Positions 7,107 through 17,833 of a DNA stretch of 33,217 nt are shown here, in pieces. The notes beneath the pieces are model-generated. The model did no database searches and was not told where the DNA came from. It was given only the letters and a program-made list of their open reading frames with translations. The stretch lies in the NCBI RefSeq assembly GCF_964259225.1, contig NZ_CAXVKN010000022.1; one strand, 5' to 3'. This DNA comes from Catenibacterium mitsuoka_A (GTDB lineage: Bacteria > Bacillota_I > Bacilli_A > Erysipelotrichales > Coprobacillaceae). Within the stretch, counting starts at the first letter, position 1; each line of letters opens with the position of its first letter. Both the position numbers and the translations under genes were made by a program.

Positions 7107-7139
7107 GAAAAGGTAAGGAGCACCATTCCTTACCTTTTC
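7107..7139. terminator. Bidirectional terminator
   Basis: A perfect 13-bp stem, GAAAAGGTAAGGA (7107-7119) and TCCTTACCTTTTC (7127-7139), with a 7-base loop. Reading rightward it would end the toxin-like message; reading leftward it would end the short antisense RNA and any read-through from the hsd operon. Confidence 0.85.
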
Positions 7140-7167
7140 GTTTGATGTTAATTGCATCCCAATCTGC
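7107..7167 (-). ncRNA. Putative short antisense (antitoxin-like) RNA
   Basis: A promoter on the minus strand (7174-7202) would start an RNA near 7167, and the strong hairpin at 7107-7139 would end it near 7105, giving about 60-65 bases without any start codon with a ribosome site. Its 3' hairpin is complementary to the 3' end of the toxin-like message read from the other strand. This convergent layout with overlapping terminators is how Fst/RNAII-type and BsrG/SR4-type type I antitoxins are arranged. No sequence family is recognised; the assignment rests on promoter, terminator and layout. Confidence 0.5.
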
Positions 7168-7173
7168 AATCAA

Positions 7174-7202
7174 ATTATAGCATCTAGTATTTTAATATGC
7201 AA
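7174..7202 (-). promoter_or_regulatory. Extended -10 promoter for the antisense RNA
   Basis: On the minus strand: TTGCAT (7197-7202), a 17-base spacer ending in TGC (extended -10), then TATAAT (7174-7179). It is directed away from the AbiTii gene and into the 7107-7139 terminator, with no open frame between. Confidence 0.6.
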
Positions 7203-7255
7203 GTTGATTCCAAAATTCAATTTGTTGCATATTTCTAACATTTTATCTAATAAAT

Positions 7256-7591
7256 TCAACTATCACAAGATTCCTTTTGATTTCTAGTTTTATCTAAAGA
7301 AATAGCATTCGATATTTTTCTTTCACAAATGATTTTTTCAATTTCATTATTTGGAATTGTAATTGGATACCACCCATAATACTGATTTAAGTATTTTAAA
7401 GTACCTCGAACCTTTCTATATTCTGGACATGATTCTTTATTAGGATATCCATTCAGTTCATATTGAATCCATTGGTCAAAATCAGACAGTTTTAATTTTA
7501 CAGCAATCAAATGTGCCTTTCGCAATACATTAACAATATCACAATTTGGTGAAAGAATTTCTTTTTGTAAGTCTAAAACAATGCTTGCCAT
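7256..7591 (-). CDS. Short AbiTii-domain protein coupled to hsdR
   Basis: 111 residues that follow the AbiTii domain from its start: IVLDLQKEILSPN, then DIVNVLRKAHLIAVKL, then FDQWIQYELNGYPNKE, PEYRKVRGTLK, YYGWYPITIP, and RKISNAIS. AbiTii domains occur in abortive-infection and other phage-defence proteins, mostly as N-terminal parts of longer proteins or as units of about 180-200 residues. Here the frame ends shortly after RKISNAIS with the unrelated-looking tail LDKTRNQKESCDS, so the second half is missing; the DNA downstream is the antisense-RNA locus. The ATG at 7591 follows the hsdR stop by one base (TAATATG) with AAGGA upstream inside hsdR, so it is the fourth gene of the restriction operon. 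A longer frame upstream lies inside hsdR and is not used. Confidence 0.75.
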   Translation of the reverse strand: MASIVLDLQKEILSPNCDIVNVLRKAHLIAVKLKLSDFDQWIQYELNGYPNKESCPEYRKVRGTLKYLNQYYGWYPITIPNNEIEKIICERKISNAISLDKTRNQKESCDS

Positions 7592-7592
7592 A

Positions 7593-10500
7593 TTATTCGC
7601 TATCCTTTTCAACTTTATAAGAATCTTTGTCTTCTGCAACCATAAGAGTAGGGTGGTTATGCACCACATTAGTATAATGAACATTATCCGATTCTTCTGC
7701 GGTAAATGAACCACCAACACCAAAGAACTTCTCAAAGAATAACTTCAATTTATCAATAACACCCTGTTTCTTAATAGTTCTTTTACTACTACCAAAACGA
7801 GATACAGGAGGCATAAGCTTATCGATATCCGTGCCTGTAGTTTTAATTTCTCCATCACGGAATGCATTTTCAATAAACTTTCTTGTTTCTGGTTCTTTTA
7901 ATTTCTCTTCAACAATAATTTTAGAAAGTTCTTCCTCACGCTTTTTAGCAATATATTCATGCCACTCAGACATAATATCATCAACATCATTAATACCAGA
8001 TATAAATGTCTCAATAAGAGCTTTCTTACTACGTAATTCAGGACTTGAATCAATTGCTTTACTAATTGTAATAAGTACTTCCTTATCTTCACAATGACTA
8101 TCATGATATTTCTTTACGAGCATCAAAATATAATCGATATTAATTTCTATCTGTTTAATAAGTTCTATCTCAAAAACAATATCGTCAATAATATCAGTAC
8201 TCTCACCTCGTTTACGTTTATTATTCCATTCATCACGTAAATCCTGATACCTACCAAGATAATCCTGTAGATCACGCTCAGTAAGAATTTCGTTACCTGC
8301 AAATTCATCAAATGCTGAAAGAAGGTTTCTCATACGAAGAATAGCACCAAATAGATTAATAAAATCTTTTTGATTCTGTTCACCTGTAATTCTTGGCTCA
8401 TCAAGTGGAAATCTTGACATCAACTGCTCAATCATTTCCACATAGCCTTGATGTCTTTTACCTTCCTCATCCTCATAGCCATAATAGTAATCTTTAAATC
8501 CCTTCATTAATACAATACCACCTGCATCTTTATCACCAAATAATGAAATTGCAGTATCAACACGTTTTTGAAGATTTCTAAAACATACAATATTTCCAAA
8601 TGTTTTAATGGAATTTAGAATTCTATTTGTTCTTGAGAATGCTTGAATTAAGCCATGCATCTTTAAATTCTTATCAACCCATAAAGTATTTAAGGTAGTA
8701 GCATCAAATCCCGTAAGAAACATATTTACAACTATTAATAGATCAAGTTCTTTATTCTTCATTCTAAGAGAGACATCTTTATAATAGTTCTGGAACTTAT
8801 CACCATCTGTAGAATAGCTAGTATGGAACATCTCATTGTAATCATGAATAGCAGAATCAAGAAAATCCCTTGATGATTGATCAAGTGCAGAAGTATCTTC
8901 AGAATTCTCTTCTTCAAGAATTCCACTCGTAGATTCTTCATATTCTGTTTCATTTGCACCATAACTAAAAATAGTAGCTACACGTAGTTTCTTGGTTGGA
9001 TCAGCTGCCATTTGTTTTTTAAACTCCTGATAATACAATTTAGCCATAGGAACAGATGCAACTGCAAAAATAGAATTAAAACCACTAATACGCTGTTTTT
9101 GTTTAATTTCTTCTACAGTTCCTGCTTTTCCTGAAGCAACTTCTTTAATGTTAGTAAGAGTATTATAGATATATGTTTTATCACCTCTATAAGTCTTTCT
9201 ATCAAAATTATCAAGAATATATTCTGTAACAAGTTTTATTCTCTCAGGAGCCATCATTGCTTTTTCACGCGCAATATCCCATACCTGTTCATCATCAATA
9301 TCATCACTCATATCCATTGTTTTGATATAGTCCACTCTGAATGGTAATACATTTTTATCATTAATAGCATCAACAATAGTATATGTATGAAGCTGATCAC
9401 CAAATGTCTGCTCAGTAGTAAAAAATTGAGGTTTAGTAACTCTTCCTGTATTTGCTGGGAAAATAGGGGTTCCAGTAAATCCAAATAAATGGTACTTCTT
9501 GAAACTTTTTACTATGGCTGCATGCATATCACCAAACTGACTTCTATGACATTCATCAAAAATAATAACTACATGCTTGTCATACACATCATGATTCTTA
9601 TTCTTCTTAATAAATGTAGCTAACTTTTGAATAGTAGTAATAATGATATGAGCATCACTATCTTCTAACTGTTTTTTTAGAATTGCTGTTGAAGTATTAC
9701 TATTAGCAGCACCTTTTTCAAAACGATCATACTCTTTCATTGTCTGGTAATCTAAGTCCTTACGGTCAACAACAAATAGTACTTTATCAATATATGGAAG
9801 CTGTGATGCTAATCTTGCAGTCTTAAAAGAGGTAAGTGTTTTACCTGAACCAGTAGTGTGCCAAATATAGCCTCCGCCAGCAACATTACCGTATTTTTTA
9901 TAGTTATTTGCAATCTCAATACGATTTAATATACGTTCAGTAGCAGTAATCTGATAAGGACGCATAACTAAAAGCATGTTCTCAGATGTGAAAATACAGT
10001 ACTTGGTAATGATATTTAAAATTGTATGCTTTGCAAAAAACGTTCTAGTAAAGTCGATTAAATCTGGAATTATACGATTGTTTGCATCAGCCCAAAAAGA
10101 TGTAAATTCAAAACTATTACTTGTTTTACCTTTTTTAGAAGTAGAATTCTTTGAATCTTTAATAGCATTAAAACGTGTACTATTAGAATAATACTTTGTG
10201 TTAGTGCCATTCGAAATAACGAATATTTGAACATATTCAAATAGACCACTACCAGCCCAAAAAGAGTCTCTCTGATATCTATTAATCTGATTGAAAGCTT
10301 CACGAATGGCTACACCTCTTCGTTTTAATTCAACATGAACGAGTGGGAAGCCATTAACTAGAATAGTAACATCATATCGATTATCATGTTTTGCACCATC
10401 AGAAATACCAATCACATATTGATTAATAACCTGAAGAGAATTATTATGAACGTTCTTTTTATCAATAAGAGAAATATTCTTTGTAGTACCATCATCACGT

Positions 10501-10832
10501 TTTAATACTTGTATGTAATCTTCTTGAATTTTTCTTGTCTTCTCTACAATACCTTCATTATTGTTTGCAATATGACTCTTAAAAAATTTTTCCCATTCAT
10601 TATCAGAAAACTGGTAATTATTCAACTTTTCTAATTGAATACGAAGATTAGCAATAAGATCCTTCTCATGATGTATTGTAAGATATGTATATCCCTGTTC
10701 AGTAAGCATATGAATAAATTCTTTTTCTAATGCTGCCTCAGATTGATATTGACTAGATCTACTTTTAACTGCTTCATATTCTGTAACAACTGTACTTTCT
10801 GTTGACTGTGCAACAATATTAAAATATGACAT
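7593..10832 (-). CDS. hsdR: Type I restriction enzyme subunit R
   Basis: 1079 residues, normal length for HsdR. N-terminal PD-(D/E)xK nuclease: NRYDVTILVNG with the metal-binding Asp, then HVELKRRG with the ELK catalytic pair. Then the SF2 motor: Walker A TTGSGKT, motif II FDECHRSQFG, motif III FGFTGTPIF, and motif VI QAFSRTNRIL; the C-terminal helical region ends in the basic run KRTIKKQGVIDKLKLFFEKF. It translocates DNA and cuts it at a distance when the HsdM/HsdS complex finds an unmethylated site. The ATG at 10832 is preferred: AAAGGAGGTG lies 6-7 bases upstream, whereas the GTG at 10841 overlaps that site. It begins 18 bases after hsdS. All catalytic motifs are intact, so the enzyme looks active. 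Confidence 0.97.
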   Translation of the reverse strand: MSYFNIVAQSTESTVVTEYEAVKSRSSQYQSEAALEKEFIHMLTEQGYTYLTIHHEKDLIANLRIQLEKLNNYQFSDNEWEKFFKSHIANNNEGIVEKTRKIQEDYIQVLKRDDGTTKNISLIDKKNVHNNSLQVINQYVIGISDGAKHDNRYDVTILVNGFPLVHVELKRRGVAIREAFNQINRYQRDSFWAGSGLFEYVQIFVISNGTNTKYYSNSTRFNAIKDSKNSTSKKGKTSNSFEFTSFWADANNRIIPDLIDFTRTFFAKHTILNIITKYCIFTSENMLLVMRPYQITATERILNRIEIANNYKKYGNVAGGGYIWHTTGSGKTLTSFKTARLASQLPYIDKVLFVVDRKDLDYQTMKEYDRFEKGAANSNTSTAILKKQLEDSDAHIIITTIQKLATFIKKNKNHDVYDKHVVIIFDECHRSQFGDMHAAIVKSFKKYHLFGFTGTPIFPANTGRVTKPQFFTTEQTFGDQLHTYTIVDAINDKNVLPFRVDYIKTMDMSDDIDDEQVWDIAREKAMMAPERIKLVTEYILDNFDRKTYRGDKTYIYNTLTNIKEVASGKAGTVEEIKQKQRISGFNSIFAVASVPMAKLYYQEFKKQMAADPTKKLRVATIFSYGANETEYEESTSGILEEENSEDTSALDQSSRDFLDSAIHDYNEMFHTSYSTDGDKFQNYYKDVSLRMKNKELDLLIVVNMFLTGFDATTLNTLWVDKNLKMHGLIQAFSRTNRILNSIKTFGNIVCFRNLQKRVDTAISLFGDKDAGGIVLMKGFKDYYYGYEDEEGKRHQGYVEMIEQLMSRFPLDEPRITGEQNQKDFINLFGAILRMRNLLSAFDEFAGNEILTERDLQDYLGRYQDLRDEWNNKRKRGESTDIIDDIVFEIELIKQIEINIDYILMLVKKYHDSHCEDKEVLITISKAIDSSPELRSKKALIETFISGINDVDDIMSEWHEYIAKKREEELSKIIVEEKLKEPETRKFIENAFRDGEIKTTGTDIDKLMPPVSRFGSSKRTIKKQGVIDKLKLFFEKFFGVGGSFTAEESDNVHYTNVVHNHPTLMVAEDKDSYKVEKDSE

Positions 10833-10850
10833 AACATACACCTCCTTTAC

Positions 10851-12700
<1,850 letters not shown>

Positions 12701-12701
<1 letters not shown>

Positions 12702-14314
12702 CACTGTACCTCAATTTTTAAAATCATCTCATCAATTGCTTTTTTTAAAGCATCTTCACGAGCTACAATTCTTTTTATTTCTTCATTAAGTTTTACAATA
12801 TCAATTTTCTCTTTTGTATCTTCAACCTCAACATAGGTAGATACAGAAAGATTATATTCATTTTCTACCACTTCTTCGTATGAAGCTAGGTGAGAAAAAT
12901 ACTTGATTTCATTACGCTTTGTAAAGCACCCAATGATGTTATTCATATTCTCTCTAGAGAGTTTATTATTACTTGCTGTTTTTATAAACTCCTTAGATGC
13001 ATCTATAAACAATGTTTTATTATCTGTTTTGCACTTCTTCAAAACCATGATACATGTTGTGATTGTTGTACCAAAGAAAAGATTAGATGGTAATTGAATG
13101 ACACAATCTACAAAGTTATTATCAATTAAATATTTACGAATCTTCTTTTCAGATGCACCTCGATACATAATTCCAGGAAAACATACAATTGCTGCAGTTC
13201 CATTTGAAGAAAGCCAAGAAAGGCAATGCATAATAAAGGCAAAATCCGCTTTTTTATTAGGTGCAAGTACACCAGCTGGTGCAAATCTAGGATCATTAAT
13301 AAGAGTTGCATCTGTATTACCTGGCCAACTTATAGAATAGGGTGGATTTGAAACAATTAATTCAAAAGGTTCATCATCCCAATGTGCAGGATTAGTTAAT
13401 GTATTTTCACATGCTATATTAAACTTATCGAATTCAATATCATGTAAAAACATGTTAATACGACAAAGGTTATATGTTGTCACATTTATTTCTTGTCCAT
13501 AAAAACCATTACGTATATTATCTTTTCCAAGTACTTTTTCTGCCTTTAGTAACAATGAACCTGATCCACATGCTGGGTCATATACTTTATTTATTTCAGT
13601 TTTACCAACTGTTCCTAGTCGAGTAAGAAGTTCTGATACATCTGCTGGAGTAAAGAACTCACCACCTGATTTGCCTGCATTAGAAGCATACATGGTCATA
13701 AGATACTCATACGCATCACCAAATGCATCAATATCATGATTCTTTACATCACCTAGATCCATATCTGCTACGCCTTTAAGAAGTTTACAAAGTTTTTCAT
13801 TTCTTCTTAATACTGTTGGACCGAGTTTATTACTGTTTACATCAAAATCGTCAAAAAGACCTCTAAAATCAGATTCGGATTCACTACCTTCAGCTGAATT
13901 TTCAATGTGAGCAAATATCATTTCAAGAAATACATTTAAATTAGATTTGATATCTTTTTTATTACCTTCTTGATCAATAAAATAAACATCCTCTTTATCA
14001 CATTTCTTAACTACACTGCAAAAAAGTTCTGATGGAAGAATAAAGAAACCTTTTTCTTGTACTAATCCTTCTCTTGCTTCTTCTGCTTCTTCATCAGATA
14101 TCTTTGTATAGTCAAAATTTGCATTACCAGCTGCTTCTTCACCTTCATTAATATAATTAGCTATATTTTCAGAAATATATCTATAGAACATTGTACCTAA
14201 AACATAGTTCTTAAAATCCCACCCGTCTACTGCACCACGAAGTTCATCTGCAATAGCCCAAATAGCACGATGTAATTCTTCGCGTTCTTGTTCTTTTTTA
14301 GTATCTATAGTCAT
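12701..14314 (-). CDS. hsdM: Type I DNA methyltransferase subunit M
   Basis: 537 residues. An N-terminal helical domain (ELHRAIWAIADELRG, then FKNYVLGTMFYRYISE) is typical of HsdM, followed by the AdoMet fold with motif I VYDPACGSGSLLLKAE and the adenine-methylase motif IV LIVSNPPY, and a C-terminal coiled segment that contacts HsdS. It transfers methyl groups to N6 of adenine as M2S or within R2M2S. The ATG at 14314 is chosen because AAGGAAGG precedes it; a TTG twelve codons upstream is open but lacks that spacing. First gene of the operon; its stop overlaps the hsdS start by one base, favouring stoichiometric synthesis. All motifs are intact. Confidence 0.97.
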
Positions 14315-14390
14315 AATTTCGTAACCTTCCTTTATCCATTCTACCTTCAATGCAATGAAACCTATACTCTTGTCTCATAAACATAGAACT

Positions 14391-14420
14391 ATTATATCAT
14401 ACAATCATTCTAATTTTGAA
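14391..14420 (-). promoter_or_regulatory. Promoter of the hsd operon
   Basis: On the minus strand TTCAAA (14415-14420), an 18-base spacer and a consensus TATAAT (14391-14396), about 76 bases before the hsdM start. It lies downstream of the mnmE terminator, so the restriction operon is independently transcribed. Confidence 0.5.
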
Positions 14421-14455
14421 ATTCATCAGCACTAACATTACATCTCTATCTTCAC

Positions 14456-14495
14456 CAAGAAAAAAGCATAACTTACATGCCTGTAAGCTATGCTT
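14456..14495 (-). terminator. Terminator after mnmE
   Basis: A 14-bp stem (14464-14477 with 14482-14495) closed by a 4-base loop; read leftward it has one GU pair and is followed by a T-tract. Read rightward the GU becomes an AC mismatch, so it is oriented for mnmE. Confidence 0.9.
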
Positions 14496-14500
14496 ATATA

Positions 14501-15832
14501 CTACTTCCCTATACAAAATCTCTTAAACAATTCATCAAGTAAATCTTCTTTAGCCTGTTCACCTAAAATCTCTTTTAAGTTCTCCCAGCTATCATATAAA
14601 TCAGTCACAATCAAGTCTGTAGGAATACCATCCTCCATTGCCTGAATCGCAACATTTAATGACTGTGAAGCTTTCTCTAATAACTGTACCTGTCTTTGAT
14701 TCGCAAGTACCTGTGCCTGAGAATTAGTGATAGCACTAAAGTCAAACTCATCTTTAATATGTTGAATGAGTTCATCTATATGATTCTCTTTAGCACTAAT
14801 ATGAATACCTTCTGTATCAATCACACATCCCTTATCAGACTTATTGATTAATACAATTCTATTTAATCCTTCAGTACGTTCTAATAGTTCCTTATCTTCT
14901 GCTTCTAGAGGTCTAGAACCATCTAATACAACTAATACTAAATCAGCCTGATCAATCAAAGATAAAGACTTCTTAACACCCATATGTTCAATCTTATCTT
15001 CTGTTTCTCTAATACCTGCTGTATCAATCATATTTAATACAATATCATTTAAACGAATAGAACCTTCTACTACATCTCTAGTCGTTCCTGCAATATCAGT
15101 TACAATTGCTTTATCTTCTTCTAATAATGCATTCAATAAACTAGACTTACCTACATTAGGTTTACCTACAATGACCGTAGAAATACCATCCTTTATTAAA
15201 TGCATGTTCTTAGAACGATCAAGAATATCATCCATCTTCTTTCTTAAAGATACAGAACCAGGTAACAGCTTTTCAGCTGTTAGTTCTTCTATATCTTCAT
15301 ATTCTGGATAATCAATATTTACTTCAATCTGAGTAATAATCTTAATCAGGTCTTCTTTTAAGTCTTTAATGAAGTTTGTGATATTTCCCTGTATTCCTTT
15401 TAATGCTAGTTTAGCTGCCTGATCATTATTCGCTGTAATTAAATCACTAATCGCTTCTGCCTGGGATAAATCAATACGTCCATTTAAGAATGCACGCTTA
15501 GAGAATTCTCCATGCTCAGCCATTCTCGCTCCTTTCTTTAAACATAGAGAAAGAACTTTATTCGTAATAAAGACACCACCATGACAATTTATTTCTACCA
15601 TTTCTTCACCAGTAAATGTATGTTGCCCACGATAAATAGAAATAAGTACTTCATCTACTTTCTCTTCACCATCGACAATATAGCCATAAGAAATAGTCTG
15701 TGACTTCTTATTTAGATTACCTGTAAAGAAGCTTTGAACAAAATCAATACACCCTTTACCTGATATACGAATAATAGAAATAGCGGCTTCTAATCGAGAT
15801 GTCGCAATAGCACAAATAATATCATCATTCAT
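14501..15832 (-). CDS. mnmE: tRNA modification GTPase MnmE (TrmE)
   Basis: 443 residues, typical length. The N-terminal folate-binding domain (about 1-120) has ATSRLEAAISIIRISGKG; the G domain carries G1 GKPNVGKSSLLN, the T-rich switch DIAGTTRD, G3 DTAGIRETED and G4 NKSD; the protein ends FCIGK, the conserved C-terminus whose Cys is required for activity. With MnmG it installs the aminomethyl group at wobble uridine 34 of several tRNAs. mnmG is not in this window. The ATG at 15832 is preferred because AAGGAGG lies seven bases upstream; the ATG at 15836-15838 is only one base from that site. The MATE gene stop at 15835 lies between the two, so mnmE and the MATE gene form a small operon. Confidence 0.97.
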   Translation of the reverse strand: MNDDIICAIATSRLEAAISIIRISGKGCIDFVQSFFTGNLNKKSQTISYGYIVDGEEKVDEVLISIYRGQHTFTGEEMVEINCHGGVFITNKVLSLCLKKGARMAEHGEFSKRAFLNGRIDLSQAEAISDLITANNDQAAKLALKGIQGNITNFIKDLKEDLIKIITQIEVNIDYPEYEDIEELTAEKLLPGSVSLRKKMDDILDRSKNMHLIKDGISTVIVGKPNVGKSSLLNALLEEDKAIVTDIAGTTRDVVEGSIRLNDIVLNMIDTAGIRETEDKIEHMGVKKSLSLIDQADLVLVVLDGSRPLEAEDKELLERTEGLNRIVLINKSDKGCVIDTEGIHISAKENHIDELIQHIKDEFDFSAITNSQAQVLANQRQVQLLEKASQSLNVAIQAMEDGIPTDLIVTDLYDSWENLKEILGEQAKEDLLDELFKRFCIGK

Positions 15833-15834
15833 AC

Positions 15835-17166
15835 TCATACCTCCTTAAGTGTTCTTTTCTTATACTTATAGAACCAAATAAAATTAACCAGACCTTTAAT
15901 AATACCTGAGAAAGAAATAACCCACCAGATACCATTTAAATGGAATGTGTTTAAGATTAATAAAATAGCCGGAATACGTCCTAAAGTGAATACGATACTT
16001 GTAATAGAAGGAGGAATTGTTTCTCCTAATCCACTAAAGGCTCCAGAAATCATTAATTCTAGAATCATAAATGTCTCTGATAGACCCACTATACGTAGAT
16101 AGTTTTCTCCAATTTGAGTTACCATTAAATCATCAGTAAAGAAGCCATAAATCACATGAGGGAAGAAGACCATCAAGCTTGTACATACAATACCCCATAG
16201 TATAGAGAATACCAGCATTGTATGATATCCTTTCTCCACACGATCATACTTACCAGCTCCATAGTTCTGACTAATAAAGGCATTAATAGATGTCTGGAAT
16301 CCAGTCGCCATACACCAAGAAATATTTTCTACCTGTGTACCTACCTTCTGTGCTGCAACAGCTGCATCTCCAAACTCAGCGACAAAAGCAGCCACTACCA
16401 TTGAACATACAGAAAATAACATGCTCTGTAATCCTAATGGAAAACCAATTCTAAGTATATTCTTATAATAAATCTTTGAATAAACCTTCTTCAATGAAAT
16501 ATGTTTAAGTAGTGTATTCTTTTTAAAGTTATGTCTCATAAATAATAGGAATACAGAAACTTGAGCTAATACTGTCGCAAGTGCTGCACCTACAACACCT
16601 AGATCACATACAAAGATAAAGAATGGGTCTAGGATAATATTTAATAACAAACCAACACTATTACACTGGAATGGTGTCTGACTATCACCAGAGGCATTTA
16701 AGATACCTGTCATAATAATATTTAAGAAGTTAAAGATAATCAAACCGCATGTAATACGTAAATAGTTAATAGCCTGATTAACAGTGGCTTGTGATGATAA
16801 TCCAAATAAACCAATAAAGAAACTTGAAAATACAACTGTACAGAAAGAGAATAATAGTGCGAATATAATCCCTAACTGAATAGCCGATGAAGCATAATCT
16901 GTAGCTGCTTCTTGATTACCTGCACCTAATGAATGTCCTGTTTTAACTTGTCCACCCTGTGTCGCAATCATTGCGAGGCCCTGCGATAACCAGCTAAACA
17001 TACCTGCTACACCAACTGCTGCAATAGAGGAAGCACCAAGTTTTCCAATCCAAAGCATATCAATCAGTGCATAGGCCATTTCTAGAAATGATGTACCAAT
17101 AATAGGTAGTGTTAATTTTATAAGAAGAGGGACAATACGTCCTTCTAATAAATTCAATTTTTTCAT
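15835..17166 (-). CDS. MATE-family multidrug/cation efflux transporter
   Basis: 443 residues with twelve predicted membrane segments in two halves of six. The N-half shows the MATE pattern: LIKLTLPIIGTSFLEMAYAL (helix 1), DMLWIGKLGASSIAAVGVAG and GGQVKTGHSLGAGN; the C-half has QNYGAGKYDRV, the repeat of the same loop. MATE proteins expel drugs or metabolites using a sodium or proton gradient; the substrate is unknown. The start at 17166 has GGAAGGGAG seven bases upstream; an ATG at 17172 is too close. It lies between the jag terminator and mnmE with only 3 bases to mnmE. An unusual partner for mnmE; co-transcription is probably incidental. Confidence 0.92.
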   Translation of the reverse strand: MKKLNLLEGRIVPLLIKLTLPIIGTSFLEMAYALIDMLWIGKLGASSIAAVGVAGMFSWLSQGLAMIATQGGQVKTGHSLGAGNQEAATDYASSAIQLGIIFALLFSFCTVVFSSFFIGLFGLSSQATVNQAINYLRITCGLIIFNFLNIIMTGILNASGDSQTPFQCNSVGLLLNIILDPFFIFVCDLGVVGAALATVLAQVSVFLLFMRHNFKKNTLLKHISLKKVYSKIYYKNILRIGFPLGLQSMLFSVCSMVVAAFVAEFGDAAVAAQKVGTQVENISWCMATGFQTSINAFISQNYGAGKYDRVEKGYHTMLVFSILWGIVCTSLMVFFPHVIYGFFTDDLMVTQIGENYLRIVGLSETFMILELMISGAFSGLGETIPPSITSIVFTLGRIPAILLILNTFHLNGIWWVISFSGIIKGLVNFIWFYKYKKRTLKEV

Positions 17167-17202
17167 GTGCATCTCCCTTCCTATCCATTCTATCAAAAGA
17201 AT

Positions 17203-17230
17203 TTAAAAAAAAGAAGGCAGAGCCTTCTTT
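17203..17230 (-). terminator. Terminator overlapping the jag stop codon
   Basis: AAAGAAGGC (17210-17218) pairs with GCCTTCTTT (17222-17230) around a 3-base loop, followed on the minus strand by eight T. The stem starts at the stop codon of jag, closing the rpmH-rnpA-yidC-jag unit before the MATE gene. Confidence 0.88.
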
Positions 17231-17828
17231 AATCAACATAATAAATTTCTAAGTAACGGTTTTTACCTTCACCGTGTGACTGTGTTGCAAGATGTGGCAT
17301 TTCTGCAATCACCTGATGAATTACTTTTCTTTCATCAGCTGGTAGAGGATCTAACTTCATATTGATCTTAGAATGTTGTACTTTCTTACCAAAACGTTTA
17401 GCCATTGCAGCAACCTTCTGGTATCTCTGTTCCTTATAACCATTGATATCTACAGAGATTTCAATACGCTGTTTGAACTGAGTATTGACAGCACTCTTAG
17501 TAATGAAGTTTAATGCTCTTAAAATAACACCATTCTTACCAATCACAACTGAATTATTACTTGTTTCTACATTACAGTAGATACGATCATCCTGTTTGAA
17601 GACAGTAGTCTGTGTTTCGAAACCTAAAGAACTTAATGTTCTTTCTACGAACTGACCTATATATTCTTCAACCATAGATTCACACCATCCAGCAATAACA
17701 ACTTTCTTACTGAATAATCCCTTATGAACTTCAACAACTTCATAATGGAATTCTTCTGGTGTAATACCTAAGTCCTGACAAGCATGATTCAATGCTTCTT
17801 CTTCTGTTTTAGCTTCATAAGTATTCAT
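17229..17828 (-). CDS. jag: RNA-binding protein Jag (KhpB)
   Basis: 199 residues with the three Jag parts: an N-terminal Jag_N domain (ALNHACQDLGITPEEFHYEV ... GLFSKKVVIAG), a KH domain with the GxxG loop in VVIGKNGVILRALNF, and a C-terminal R3H domain (ADERKVIHQVIAEMPHLATQ). In Firmicutes KhpB works with KhpA as an RNA chaperone affecting envelope and division genes. It is separated by 5 bases from yidC, the usual arrangement next to the origin. It is slightly shorter than many Jag proteins because the linker after Jag_N is short. Confidence 0.95.
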   Translation of the reverse strand: MNTYEAKTEEEALNHACQDLGITPEEFHYEVVEVHKGLFSKKVVIAGWCESMVEEYIGQFVERTLSSLGFETQTTVFKQDDRIYCNVETSNNSVVIGKNGVILRALNFITKSAVNTQFKQRIEISVDINGYKEQRYQKVAAMAKRFGKKVQHSKINMKLDPLPADERKVIHQVIAEMPHLATQSHGEGKNRYLEIYYVD

Positions 17829-17833
17829 AATGA

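Noticed and set aside
7140..7256. Continuation of the AbiTii domain after a frameshift
   Set aside because: All three minus-strand frames were read; none gives a recognisable AbiTii C-terminus, and a promoter-like element lies there instead.
7592..7735. Longer N-terminus for the AbiTii protein
   Set aside because: The added residues lie inside the hsdR coding region in another frame and have no domain similarity; the ATG at 7591 starts exactly at the domain.
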